A stretch of DNA of 45,794 nucleotides from Ruminococcus flavefaciens (GTDB taxonomy: Bacteria; Bacillota; Clostridia; Oscillospirales; Ruminococcaceae). This document shows positions 31,969 through 41,156 of this stretch, piece by piece; within the stretch, counting starts at the first letter, position 1, and every line of letters starts with the position of its first letter. Below the pieces are notes generated by a model. That model did not search any database, was not told the DNA's origin, and was given only the letters and a program-made list of their open reading frames with translations. The translations under genes and the position numbers were made by a program. The stretch lies in the NCBI GenBank assembly GCA_002373775.1, contig DFJW01000112.1, forward strand, positions 1-45,794. Reading direction: 5' to 3'.

Positions 31969-33114
31969 TTACTTGCCAGCTCTGCTCTTGGCTATCAGCT
32001 TATCTATTACTTCAAGTATGCGTTCATTTGTATCTGTAACGCAGAGCTTCTTTGCGCACTCAGACATTACTTCAACTCTGTCAGGTGTTTTATACAGCTT
32101 CTCTATCTCGAAGATGAGTCTCTCGGGAGATGCATCCTTCTGCTCGATCACTACAGCTGCGCCGCCGTTTCCGAGTACCATTGCATTGTGATACTGATGA
32201 TTGCCCGCAACTATAGGAGACGGTATCAGTATGGACGCTTTGCCGGCAGCTTCAAGCTCTGCAAGTGTGGAAGCACCACTCCTGCATATAACAAGATCGG
32301 CAGCCGCAAGGCATACATCCATGTCATTTATGTACTCGGTTATCCTGAGTCTGTCAGACTTCAGCGGTATACCTGCCTTTTCCATTTCCTGAGGGAAAGT
32401 ATCCTTTCCCATTCCGCCGTAGCCGTGGATATGGTTTATGCTAAGTCCCTTGCCTGTATGCCATTTTATAGCCTCAGCCATAGTCTCATTGATGCAGCCC
32501 GCACCGAGGCTTCCGCCGAACGAAAGCACAGTGAAGTCGTCGTTGAATCCGAGTTTTCTGCGTGCTTCAGCCTTTGAAAGCGGATTGGAATTGATATTGC
32601 TGCGGACAGGAAGACCGGTCACGCTGTACTCGAACCTGCTCTTGTCCATGAACTCAAGTGCTTCTTTTACAGTGAGCATAACATGATCTACTTCCTTTGA
32701 GAGAAGCTTATTTGTCACGCCTGGATAGGCATTCTGCTCATGGATAGCCGTCGGGATCCCCATTTTAGCCGCTTTTCTGATAACAGGACCTGCTGCATAG
32801 CCGCCTGTTCCGATAGCTATATCAGGTCCGAAATTCCTGATTATCTCCTTCGCACGTTTTCCGGAAGTTGCAAGATATGCTATCGCTTTTGCATTTCTGC
32901 CGATATTTTCAAGGGTTATCTTTCTCTGGAAACCGGCTACCTTTATGGTCTCAAGCTTATACCCTGCCTTCGGCACAAGCTTCGCCTCCATACCCTTGGG
33001 AGTACCTGCAAACAGGAATTCCGTATCAGGATACTTGCTCTTTATTATGTCAGCTATAGCGAGGCCCGGATTTATGTGTCCGCCAGTGCCTCCGCAGGCT
33101 ATCAGTACTTTCAT
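31969..33114 (-). CDS. murG: Lipid II synthase MurG
   Basis: Transfers GlcNAc from UDP-GlcNAc to lipid I on the inner face of the membrane. The 381-residue GT-B enzyme has the N-terminal glycine loop ACGGTGGHINPGLAIAD, IGTGGYAAGPVIRKAAKM, HEQNAYPGVTNK, SFGGSLGAGCINETM, the UDP-binding CRSGASTLAELEAAGK, and NHQYHNAMVL. All family motifs are intact. ATG 33114; it lies 15 bp behind ftsW in the dcw operon. Confidence 0.97.
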   Translation of the reverse strand: MKVLIACGGTGGHINPGLAIADIIKSKYPDTEFLFAGTPKGMEAKLVPKAGYKLETIKVAGFQRKITLENIGRNAKAIAYLATSGKRAKEIIRNFGPDIAIGTGGYAAGPVIRKAAKMGIPTAIHEQNAYPGVTNKLLSKEVDHVMLTVKEALEFMDKSRFEYSVTGLPVRSNINSNPLSKAEARRKLGFNDDFTVLSFGGSLGAGCINETMAEAIKWHTGKGLSINHIHGYGGMGKDTFPQEMEKAGIPLKSDRLRITEYINDMDVCLAAADLVICRSGASTLAELEAAGKASILIPSPIVAGNHQYHNAMVLGNGGAAVVIEQKDASPERLIFEIEKLYKTPDRVEVMSECAKKLCVTDTNERILEVIDKLIAKSRAGK

Positions 33115-33129
33115 GTTATTGCTCCTTTA

Positions 33130-34422
33130 TCACGCATTTTCGGGTTCTGTATATACTTCTTCCGTCTTTTTCTCTTTGTTCTTTCCGGACGTTTTTTTCT
33201 TGTGTTCATCAGGGTAATATCTCTGCTGAGAGATATTCAGCATTATTCCCATTTCTGCCAGCTGCATTATCAGTGCCGTACCTCCGTAACTGAAGAACGG
33301 CAGGCTGATACCGGTATTGGGGATAAGATTGCTTACAACGGCAAGATTCAGTATGGTCTGGATGCCTATCTGAGTGGTGATGCCGACTGCGATAAGCATG
33401 CCGAAACGATCCTTGCAGCGGACCGCGATAGAGAATCCTTCCACCACAAGCAGGAAGAACACGAGTATTATCGCAAGTGCTCCAACGAATCCGAGTTCCT
33501 CGCAAACTATAGGGAAAACGAAGTCGTTCTTCGTCTCAGGGAGATACAGATACTTCTGGCGTGAGTTTCCGAGTCCGAGTCCGAAAAGTCCGCCCGAGCC
33601 TATGGCTATGATAGAATTGGCAGTCTGCCATGTATCATTGAGGACATCCGCAAAGGGATCCTGCCATGATTTTATTCTGACGGATACATAGCTTCCTTCC
33701 ACATTCGCCTGCCATGATATGATTATCACGGCAAGTGCCAGTGCAGTGCCTCCGAGAAGAAGTATCTGCTTCTTGTTTGCACCTCCGCAGAGTATCATGG
33801 AGACTGATATTGTGACTATGAGTATAAGTCCGGAAAGGTGGGGTTCAAGATAAAGCAGGAAAGCATACACCGCCATGAGCAGCGCATACTTCACGATACC
33901 TGTCCGGAAACTGTCCATTTTCTTTCCGTCACGTTCCATGCTGTAGGCAAAGAAGATTATTATCGCCAGCTTTGCTACCTCTGAGGGCTGGAAGTTGATC
34001 GGTCCGATAGTGAGCCAGCGCTTTGCTCCCATGGAACCGCCCTCATCATTACCGATGAGCAGTGCAAGTCCCAGAAGGACTATTCCAACCGCATAAAGCA
34101 GTGATGCTATATTGAATCTCTTTATAACGGGCAGCTTTATATTCTTCAGATTGTGATAGTCCATCTTCATGAAGAATATGAGCGCAGCAAATCCGAGGAC
34201 CGCACTCTTTGCCTGTTTTTTTGCATAGTAGAGACCGTCCCCGTCATGTTCACTGTATGCCCATGCGTAACTCGCAGAAGACATCATGACAATTCCGACA
34301 ACAAGGAGTATCATGACATAAGCAAAAAATGTGAGGCTTATGTCACCGTTTCTTCCGTTGCCCGAGAATATCTTCCAGAGCTTCTCAAATGAACTTTTTT
34401 TCTTTTTCTTAGAGTTCGCCAT
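33130..34422 (-). CDS. ftsW: SEDS peptidoglycan polymerase FtsW (SpoVE/RodA family)
   Basis: Polymerises lipid II into glycan strands together with a class B PBP at the septum. The 430-residue protein has about ten membrane helices and SEDS motifs: SSASYAWAY, the lipid-facing QPSEVAKLAIIIF, LEPHLSGLI with the essential aspartate position, GSGGLFGLGLGNSRQKYLYLPE, and SYGGTALIMQLAEMGIMLNI. The N-terminal lysine run and a charged C-terminal tail are cytoplasmic. The neighbouring murG and pbpB support FtsW rather than RodA. At the catalytic site the motif reads LEPHLSG, where many family members have EPDLG. Confidence 0.93.
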   Translation of the reverse strand: MANSKKKKKSSFEKLWKIFSGNGRNGDISLTFFAYVMILLVVGIVMMSSASYAWAYSEHDGDGLYYAKKQAKSAVLGFAALIFFMKMDYHNLKNIKLPVIKRFNIASLLYAVGIVLLGLALLIGNDEGGSMGAKRWLTIGPINFQPSEVAKLAIIIFFAYSMERDGKKMDSFRTGIVKYALLMAVYAFLLYLEPHLSGLILIVTISVSMILCGGANKKQILLLGGTALALAVIIISWQANVEGSYVSVRIKSWQDPFADVLNDTWQTANSIIAIGSGGLFGLGLGNSRQKYLYLPETKNDFVFPIVCEELGFVGALAIILVFFLLVVEGFSIAVRCKDRFGMLIAVGITTQIGIQTILNLAVVSNLIPNTGISLPFFSYGGTALIMQLAEMGIMLNISQQRYYPDEHKKKTSGKNKEKKTEEVYTEPENA

Positions 34423-34463
34423 CGGTTCCTCCTATCATATTATCCCACACATATTCTTCTGTG

Positions 34464-35510
34464 TCATTCAAATACGAACAGTGTAATTATTCCCAGAATA
34501 CCAAACATCATGCTGACAGAACTGAACAATACAACTATCTTGTATTCTCCGAATCCGCTGAGTTCAAAATGATGATGTATAGGAGTCATCTTGAACAGAC
34601 GTTTTCCCTCGTGAGTCGGGCTCTTCCTCTTTGTGTACTTGAAGTAGCTGACCTGTATAACAACTGAGAGTGCCTCAAGAATGTATACCATTGCCACAAG
34701 AATGAGCAGCAGGTGCTTGTGAAGTACAAGTCCCACTCCCGTAACTGCTGCACCGAGATACATCGAACCGGTATCGCCCATGAAGCATTTAGCAGGATTA
34801 AGATTCCACATGAGGAATCCGAGGCATCCGCCGGCAAGTGCCATTGTGAAGAACGGGAGCTCCATATTTCCGATAACAGCACAGGCTACTGTGAACACGA
34901 GCATGACCGTGAAAGTTACCATTCCGCAGAGACCGTCAACACCGTCTGTGAGATTGACCGCATTTGTAAGATAGATAATGAGCACTATCATTATAAGATA
35001 GTAGAAAATGCCGAGTGACGGTGTTTCCCAGAATCCGAGGTCGATCCTTGTGGAGCCGTCGCTGATGCGGCTGAGTGCCCAGAGGAAACCTATTGAGAAA
35101 ACGAGCTGAAGTGCCATTTTCTGCTTTGCTGTGAGTCCGTCGTTATTCTTTCTTGCAACTTTCGTGAAATCGTCGATAAATCCGATGAGTCCGAAAAGCG
35201 ACGAAAATCCTATAACGAGCAGAAGTCTGTAGCAGCCGTGGACCGTCTCTTCGTCCGTAACGTCAACACCACCGCGCAGTCTGTAGATCCAGTAACCGAG
35301 AATTGATATTATTATCGACGCGATAATGAACATAAAGCCGCCCATAGTCGGTGTGCCTTGCTTTTTAGCGTGCCACTGAGGACCGTCCTTCGTCTTTATA
35401 GGCTGACCGAATTTCAGTCTGTGAAGAAACGGAACGAGAAATATTCCCAGCAGTGCCGCAGCAAGCATTGCAGCCAATGATACAAGCAGATTTATTATCC
35501 AGTATGACAT
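34464..35510 (-). CDS. mraY: Phospho-N-acetylmuramoyl-pentapeptide transferase
   Basis: Forms lipid I by moving phospho-MurNAc-pentapeptide from UDP to undecaprenyl phosphate. The 348-residue, ten-helix protein has KTKDGPQWHAKKQGTPTMGG, the magnesium-binding GLIGFIDDFTKV, NAVNLTDGVDGLCG, NPAKCFMGDTGSMYLGA, and FKMTPIHHHFELSG with the triple histidine. Every catalytic motif is present. It lies between murE and ftsW; murF and murD, usual neighbours, are missing here. Confidence 0.97.
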   Translation of the reverse strand: MSYWIINLLVSLAAMLAAALLGIFLVPFLHRLKFGQPIKTKDGPQWHAKKQGTPTMGGFMFIIASIIISILGYWIYRLRGGVDVTDEETVHGCYRLLLVIGFSSLFGLIGFIDDFTKVARKNNDGLTAKQKMALQLVFSIGFLWALSRISDGSTRIDLGFWETPSLGIFYYLIMIVLIIYLTNAVNLTDGVDGLCGMVTFTVMLVFTVACAVIGNMELPFFTMALAGGCLGFLMWNLNPAKCFMGDTGSMYLGAAVTGVGLVLHKHLLLILVAMVYILEALSVVIQVSYFKYTKRKSPTHEGKRLFKMTPIHHHFELSGFGEYKIVVLFSSVSMMFGILGIITLFVFE

Positions 35511-35535
35511 TTAATTATACACTCCCTAATGATTA

Positions 35536-36969
35536 TCAAAGCAGTTTCAGACCGTCAGCGACAACTTCTCGCTCGTCAAAATGAATATGCTCATTGCCGG
35601 CAAGGATCTGATAATCCTCATGTCCTTTTCCGGCAAGTACTATTATATCACCTTTCTCAGCAATTTTCAAGGCATGATATATAGCTTCTCTTCTGTCAGT
35701 CACAACTTCATACGGCACACTGCATCCTTCAAGACCTGCAAGTATGTCCCGGATTATCATTTCCGGATCCTCATTTCTCGGATTATCCGACGTAACTATG
35801 AGCTTATCTGCATATTTTGCAGCCGCTGCTGCCATTTTCGGGCGCTTTGCAGCGTCGCGGTTTCCTCCGCATCCGAAAAGGCATATCAGATGATTCTCTG
35901 TATACTCCTTCACACTTCTCAGTATATTCTCAACTGCATCCGGAGTATGGGCGTAATCGCATATTACTGTGAAATCCCTGCCGGTGGGTATGACTTCGCA
36001 TCTTCCCTTTACACCGTTATAGTTCTCGACAGTCTTTATGATCGTGTCTATCGGAAGTCCTGCTTCCAGACAAGCAGCCATAGCTGCTGTCACGTTCGAT
36101 ACATTGAAAAGTCCGGGGATGCGGGTGCGGACCAGATGTGACTTGCCGCCGTTGCAGAACCAGAAACTGGAACCGGTGGACTTTATCTTGATGCCGTCAG
36201 CATAGAAATCCGCGTTCTGTCTGACGCTGTATGTGATCTTTTCACCGCCGCCTTCATTGAGAAGCCGCTTTCCGTAATCGTCGTCAATGTTGATTATCGA
36301 CTTTCCGCAGATGTCGAACAGCATCTTCTTGGCACAGAAATAATCTTCCATATCCTTGTGATAATCAAGGTGATCCTGCGTGAGATTGGTGAAAACAGCT
36401 ATATCGAACCACGATGTGCCTATGCGGTTCTGCACAAGTCCGAAGGATGATACCTCCATTACAACATACTCGCATCCTGACTTTGCCATTTTATCAAGCA
36501 GTGCCATGAAATCATACGTCATCGGAGTTGTGTTGTCAGTATGGTACACCTCATCGCCTATCTCATTCTGTATAGTTCCGATAAGACCTGTGAGATGTCC
36601 GTTCTTCATGAGGACATATTTGATGATGTTGGTGATAGTCGTCTTGCCGTTGGTACCGGTCACGCCTATCATCTTCATTTTCTTTTCCGGGTGACCGAAC
36701 CACGCTGCACACAGCTGACCATAGAACCGACGTGTATCATCAACTATGATCTGCCTGTCTCCGAGACCGAGGTCTCTGGCACATACTACGGCAGCCGCAC
36801 CTTTTTCAAGCATATCGGCAGCTGCATCATGACCGTCAAAACTTCCGCCTTTGACGCAGACAAATATACATCCTTCTGTGACTTTTCTGGTATCGTCAGT
36901 AACATTGGTTATATCTATGTTGCCAAGACTGGTCTCAGCTTTGTTTTCCAGCAGATCGTATAATCTCAT
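35536..36969 (-). CDS. murE: UDP-MurNAc-tripeptide synthetase MurE (meso-diaminopimelate type)
   Basis: Adds the third stem-peptide residue to UDP-MurNAc-L-Ala-D-Glu using ATP. The 477-residue Mur ligase has the P-loop GVTGTNGKTTITNIIKYVL, TTPMTYDFM, EVSSFGLVQNRI, FTNLTQDHLDYH, and YAHTPDAVENIL. DNPRNEDP, the signature DNPRxEDP of enzymes that select meso-diaminopimelate, indicates A1gamma-type peptidoglycan. ATG 36969; it lies 14 bp behind pbpB. Confidence 0.96.
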   Translation of the reverse strand: MRLYDLLENKAETSLGNIDITNVTDDTRKVTEGCIFVCVKGGSFDGHDAAADMLEKGAAAVVCARDLGLGDRQIIVDDTRRFYGQLCAAWFGHPEKKMKMIGVTGTNGKTTITNIIKYVLMKNGHLTGLIGTIQNEIGDEVYHTDNTTPMTYDFMALLDKMAKSGCEYVVMEVSSFGLVQNRIGTSWFDIAVFTNLTQDHLDYHKDMEDYFCAKKMLFDICGKSIINIDDDYGKRLLNEGGGEKITYSVRQNADFYADGIKIKSTGSSFWFCNGGKSHLVRTRIPGLFNVSNVTAAMAACLEAGLPIDTIIKTVENYNGVKGRCEVIPTGRDFTVICDYAHTPDAVENILRSVKEYTENHLICLFGCGGNRDAAKRPKMAAAAAKYADKLIVTSDNPRNEDPEMIIRDILAGLEGCSVPYEVVTDRREAIYHALKIAEKGDIIVLAGKGHEDYQILAGNEHIHFDEREVVADGLKLL

Positions 36970-36983
36970 TTTACTGTCCTCCT

Positions 36984-39380
36984 TTAATCCGCAAATGCGG
37001 TATATGATGATTCGCTCATTGAGAATTCAAGTTCAATGACCGTACCCTGAACTACTCTCGTTCCGACTTCTATCTTTTGTCCGCTTACATACGCTCCCGG
37101 TCTCGTCGGAGATACTCCGGAGGTTACAATGTTGAGTCCCGACCAAGAAGCCTGCAAGTTAGCATTCTCCAGATCCATGAATTCGAAACTCGGGACTTCT
37201 ACATACTTTACAAGATCCGAACGCTTCTCTGTGTACAGATATACACAGCCATCCTTTGATACCATAGAACCTGTAAGCGGCGACTGTGAAACGACTTCGA
37301 TACCGTTTCCTATAACCTCATATTTCAGTCCGAGATTATCAAGGGTAGCCTTTGCATCGTCGATATGGCCTTCCAGAAGCGGGACTTTGACGTCGAGGTT
37401 CTTCAGTTCCTCTTCGCTGTATTCAGGGCTTATGCCAAGCTTCGGCAGAACCTCTACAAATATATCCTTTGCTGTTGGTACAGCTACGCGGCTTCCGTAG
37501 TAATTATCATTTTTCTTGCTGGGCATATCTGCCAGTACAAGAAGGATTATCTCAGGATCATCAGCAGGCGTGAAGCAGCAGTAGGATGCTCCGTATTCCA
37601 TTTCGTCGTCATTCTCGCCTTCGCCGGAACCGTAATTTGAGTTACCTGTCATACTGATACGCTGTGATGTACCGGATTTTCCTCCTATGGAGTATCCGGT
37701 GATAGCAACGTTGTGATCCGGACTGCTCTCAACCACGTTTTCGAGGCACTTACGAAGTTTCTCGGAAGACTCTTCCGAGATGACCTGGCGGCGGACTGTA
37801 CGTTCGTTCTTGAGTACGATGTTTCCGTCCTCGTCCACTATCTTATCCACTACATAGGGCTGAAGGAGATATCCTCCGTTTATAGCTGCGCAGTAGGATG
37901 TTATCATTTCAAGCGGAGTGATAGTTTCACCCTGTCCGAAAGAATAAACCGCGAGGTCAGCGATGTTCATATCCTTAGCATGTTTTGCGTTGCCGTATAC
38001 TTCAGCCGGAAGATCTATACCGGTGCGCTCGCGCAGACCGAACGCATCAAAATAATAGTCGAACTTTTCATAACCGAGCTTGATGCCGATAGACATGAAC
38101 GCAGGGTTGCAGGAATTGGTCAGTGCCTCCTGGAAAGTCTGTGTGCCGTGTCCTGATGTCTGGTGGCACTTGATAGGATCAGTAACGCCCTCAAATGTCA
38201 TCTGACCATCACAGTTGAGATATCTCTTGTCAAAATCTATTAGATTCTCTTCTATAGCCGCAGCACTGGTTATTACCTTGAATACCGAACCCGGCTCATA
38301 TGTCTCGGTGATGTTCTTGTTTCTCCACTGGATAAGCTGTTCCTCTTCAAGCCGCTTTTCAGCAGCAGCCTTATCCTGCATCGCCTCGATCTCGGCAGCT
38401 ACCACCTTATCGCCTATCTTGCGCGGTTCGTTAAGGTCGAAGCTGGGATATGTAGCCATTCCGTAGATAGCACCTGTCTTGCAGTTCATGAGTATGGCAC
38501 AGCCGCGGTTCTTGACATCGAAGTTGTTGACCATTTTTTCAAGATTCTTTTCAAGACATCTCTGTATCTCGCTGTCGATAGTGAGATACAGGTCATCTCC
38601 GTTCTTGGGTTCGTATGTCTTGGAGTACCTGTAGGGCAGTTCGTTGCCGTTTGAGTCCTTTGCCGAAAGAGTCCTTCCGTCAATACCGGAAAGGTACTCA
38701 TTATAATAGGATTCGATGCCGTATATGCCGTTTCCGTCTGCCGTAGTGAATCCGATGACAGATGCAGCCAGCTCATTCTGCGGATAATAGCGCTTTGTGT
38801 CCTCATCCACATTTATTGATATGAAACCAACTTTATCAAAGTAGCTGAGCACCTCATCAGCGACCGACTTCTCGACCTGCGTCTGGAGAACGCTGTACTG
38901 TGTATCCTCCTCCATGGCTTTTCTCACTTTTTCAGGTGTGATGCCAAGTTTTTCAGAAAGGAACAGTACGCATTCTTCGCGGAAAGTTTCGGCTGATGCC
39001 GGAAGGGCATCTATCTCATTGCCCTCTTCGTCATACTCAGGCTGATATGTTCCGTCAGCTTTTTCTGCGTTTCTCTTTTCTATGCGCTTTACGAGGTCTT
39101 CCATATCGTCTCTGAATCTCTGAGGATCAAGGAACACCTTGTATACCGATGCGCTTCTTGCGAGAGCTGAACCGTTCGCATCGTATATCGTACCTCTGTG
39201 GGCAGAAATACTTATTGAGCCGAAATGCTGGCTGTTCGCCATTGCCTGATATTTCTTGTTATTTATAACAGAGATCCTGAAAAAATTCAGTGCCACCGCA
39301 AGGAACAGTCCGAAAAAAACGAACGTCATAATGATGCGCACTCTGAATCTCATTGAATTCGTAGGGTTATAGTTTGCCAT
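36984..39380 (-). CDS. Class B penicillin-binding protein with two PASTA domains (FtsI/SpoVD/Pbp2B type)
   Basis: Septal transpeptidase that cross-links peptidoglycan, partner of FtsW. The 798-residue protein has a short cytoplasmic end, a membrane helix (about 13-32), the dimerisation domain (AHRGTIYDANGSALARS at 60-76), and the transpeptidase with S365-VF-K368, SCN (423-425) and KSGTS (568-572). Two PASTA repeats follow (about 655-720 and 725-795) that would bind muropeptides or lipid II. ATG 39380 has AAAGGAG upstream; six extra in-frame residues to 39398 cover that site. It follows a 300-bp structured leader with a terminator, so its expression may be uncoupled from ftsL. Confidence 0.95.
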   Translation of the reverse strand: MANYNPTNSMRFRVRIIMTFVFFGLFLAVALNFFRISVINNKKYQAMANSQHFGSISISAHRGTIYDANGSALARSASVYKVFLDPQRFRDDMEDLVKRIEKRNAEKADGTYQPEYDEEGNEIDALPASAETFREECVLFLSEKLGITPEKVRKAMEEDTQYSVLQTQVEKSVADEVLSYFDKVGFISINVDEDTKRYYPQNELAASVIGFTTADGNGIYGIESYYNEYLSGIDGRTLSAKDSNGNELPYRYSKTYEPKNGDDLYLTIDSEIQRCLEKNLEKMVNNFDVKNRGCAILMNCKTGAIYGMATYPSFDLNEPRKIGDKVVAAEIEAMQDKAAAEKRLEEEQLIQWRNKNITETYEPGSVFKVITSAAAIEENLIDFDKRYLNCDGQMTFEGVTDPIKCHQTSGHGTQTFQEALTNSCNPAFMSIGIKLGYEKFDYYFDAFGLRERTGIDLPAEVYGNAKHAKDMNIADLAVYSFGQGETITPLEMITSYCAAINGGYLLQPYVVDKIVDEDGNIVLKNERTVRRQVISEESSEKLRKCLENVVESSPDHNVAITGYSIGGKSGTSQRISMTGNSNYGSGEGENDDEMEYGASYCCFTPADDPEIILLVLADMPSKKNDNYYGSRVAVPTAKDIFVEVLPKLGISPEYSEEELKNLDVKVPLLEGHIDDAKATLDNLGLKYEVIGNGIEVVSQSPLTGSMVSKDGCVYLYTEKRSDLVKYVEVPSFEFMDLENANLQASWSGLNIVTSGVSPTRPGAYVSGQKIEVGTRVVQGTVIELEFSMSESSYTAFAD

Positions 39381-39407
39381 GTGCCTCTCCTTTCGCACTC
39401 ACTGGGC

Positions 39408-39638
39408 TAAAAAATAAGGCAGGGTGTTGTGTGCCCCGCCTTTGAACATCCTGTTTCTCTTGGTCGATGTCCTTTTTTTCTGATACGACGAAGGATTTTT
39501 CGCTATTCAAGCGTGGAACCGCCGTACCCGGATCCTCATATTCCGCTCAGGACCCGGGCCCGGTGATCCCGGTATTCCGATCACCCGCTGTATCTCCGTG
39601 TTCTACCAACTTCGGCATTTATATTTTTTTGCTGCCGA
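39408..39638 (-). ncRNA. Structured leader RNA with terminator before the PBP gene (candidate cis-regulator)
   Basis: This gap between ftsL and the PBP gene folds on the minus strand into many helices: TCGGCA/TGCCGA (39612-39638), GGTGATC/GATCACC (39562-39585), CCCGGGTCCT/AGGATCCGGG (39527-39558, one G-U), GGTACGGCGG/TCGTCGTATC (39482-39491 with 39519-39528, three G-U), inner CGCT/AGCG (39501-39513), and GGACATC/GATGTTC (39444-39472, one G-U). It ends with the terminator AAGGCGGGG/CCCTGCCTT (39416-39442) and a T run. The G-U pairs would be mismatches in plus-strand RNA, so selection is on the minus strand. No known riboswitch class is recognised. Confidence 0.6.
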
Positions 39639-39688
39639 TAGTAATCATGATTATCAATGGAAGCACCTACACTATATTTATACTGGTA

Positions 39689-40204
39689 CTACCCTCTGAA
39701 ATATTCCACACAGCTCTCGAAAAAGCCCTTGACCTTAGTCCAGACTGTTTCTTCCTGCTCCGGAATATTTACTACGTCACCGGTCTGTATCTTAATGTAC
39801 TTGATCTGAGATGAATCTATCTTCAGCATTCCAAGTTCATTCTTCGCATAATCTTCGACGTTTTTGGCAGAGACTCTGCTTTCAAGCTCCGATCTCAGCC
39901 TGACATTCTCAGCTTCAGTCATGCTCAATTCCTGATTCTTGGATGACACCTTGTTGTACATGGTGTTTCTCTTGTCAAGAGAATAGATAACTGTGCTGAG
40001 GAGCAATGCCGCGAGAACAGAGATCAGAATAATATTGATGAGCGAACCGCTGCGCGCTTCTGTCTGGCGCATCCTGATCTCTGGCTTTTCTTCCGGTTCT
40101 TTTTCGTTATCAGCACCGTTGCCGGCAGATTCCGTTTCTTCGGCATCTCCGCCTTCATAGCTGTCGTCTTCATAATAATAATGAACGTAATTCAGCTCTG
40201 CCAT
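39689..40204 (-). CDS. ftsL: Division protein FtsL-like
   Basis: A 171-residue bitopic protein. A long acidic cytoplasmic N-terminus (MAELNYVHYYYEDDSYEGG to about residue 60) is followed by one membrane helix (INIILISVLAALLLSTVIY) and an extracytoplasmic coiled coil (about 85-125, ending KNVEDYAKNELGMLKI), the FtsL/DivIC layout. FtsL links FtsQ to FtsW and the septal PBP. ATG 40204 lies inside the end of rsmH (35-bp overlap) and has AAAGGAG 11 bp upstream. The acidic N-terminus is longer than in Bacillus FtsL. Position between rsmH and the PBP gene is the strongest evidence. Confidence 0.88.
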   Translation of the reverse strand: MAELNYVHYYYEDDSYEGGDAEETESAGNGADNEKEPEEKPEIRMRQTEARSGSLINIILISVLAALLLSTVIYSLDKRNTMYNKVSSKNQELSMTEAENVRLRSELESRVSAKNVEDYAKNELGMLKIDSSQIKYIKIQTGDVVNIPEQEETVWTKVKGFFESCVEYFRG

Positions 40205-41138
40205 CGCGATCCGCACTCCTTTCGATTATTCTGAGTTTAGCGCTCCTGCTTCTGTTGTTCCTTTCAAGTTCCTCTGTATCTGCCTCTATGGGCTTTCTGT
40301 TTACAAGTTTTCCCTGCGGCTTGTTTCCGCATACACACTGGGGGAAATCCGGCGGGCATGTACATCCTCTGCACCAGCCTGCAAATTTCTGCTTTACAAG
40401 TCGGTCTTCAAGAGAATGGAATGTTATGACTGCAAGTCTTCCGCCTGCCTTCAGACTGTAAAACGCATCTTCGAGCCCGTGAGACAGATGCTCAAGTTCT
40501 CCGTTGACTGCCATCCTTATAGCCTGGAAGGTCTTTTTGCAAGGGTTCTTATCGCGGCGGGCTTTCTGTGGTACACTCTCCCTTATTATATCAGCAAGCT
40601 GAAGAGTGGTCTCCACCGGAGCTATTTCTCTTGCGGCGACAATATTTGCAGCTATGCGGCGTGAGAATTTCTCCTCGCCGTACTCAAATATTATCCTTGC
40701 AAGTTCCTGCTCTGTATAAGTATTGACGATATCCGCTGCACTCACTCCCTCTTTGCTCATTCGCATGTCAAGAGGAGCATCTGTGTGATACGAGAATCCG
40801 CGGCTGCCTTCATCCAGCTGGAAGGAAGATACGCCAAGATCCATAAGTATACCGTCCACCTTATCAATGCCAAGTTCATCAAGTACGCTTCTGATCTCGG
40901 AATAATTCCGGTGTATGACCTGAGCGTTCTTGTATACAGAAAGTCGTTCTGTTGCAACTGCCACAGCGTCGGGATCGCGGTCGAGGGCAATAAGCCTGCC
41001 GTTTTCGCCGAGTTTTGAGGCGATCGCCGAAGAGTGTCCTGCTCCTCCGGCAGTTCCATCAACATAGATGCCGTCGGGACGGATATCAAGGCCTTCTATA
41101 CACTGACCAAGCATTACGGGGATATGACTGAACTCCAT
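40170..41138 (-). CDS. rsmH: 16S rRNA (cytosine-1402 N4) methyltransferase
   Basis: Methylates C1402 in the ribosomal P site; formerly MraW. The 322-residue protein has FSHIPVMLGQCIEGL, the SAM-binding VDGTAGGAGHSSAI, IALDRDPDAV, GILMDLGVSSFQLDEGSRGFSY, PLDMRM, TFQAIRMAVNGELEHL and VITFHSLEDRLVKQ. The C-terminal cysteines (CRGCTCPPDFPQCVCG) resemble a zinc site found in Firmicutes members. AAGGAGAGG precedes ATG 41138, 18 bp behind mraZ. Confidence 0.97.
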   Translation of the reverse strand: MEFSHIPVMLGQCIEGLDIRPDGIYVDGTAGGAGHSSAIASKLGENGRLIALDRDPDAVAVATERLSVYKNAQVIHRNYSEIRSVLDELGIDKVDGILMDLGVSSFQLDEGSRGFSYHTDAPLDMRMSKEGVSAADIVNTYTEQELARIIFEYGEEKFSRRIAANIVAAREIAPVETTLQLADIIRESVPQKARRDKNPCKKTFQAIRMAVNGELEHLSHGLEDAFYSLKAGGRLAVITFHSLEDRLVKQKFAGWCRGCTCPPDFPQCVCGNKPQGKLVNRKPIEADTEELERNNRSRSAKLRIIERSADRDGRAELRSLLL

Positions 41139-41156
41139 TTAAACCTCTCCTTAATA

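Noticed and set aside
39482..39530. T-box-like motif in the PBP leader (GGCGGTTCCACGC followed by CCTTCGTCG)
   Set aside because: The UGGNACC bulge is not matched, the antiterminator helix geometry is wrong, and no stem I or specifier loop is recognisable; the downstream gene is also atypical for a T-box.
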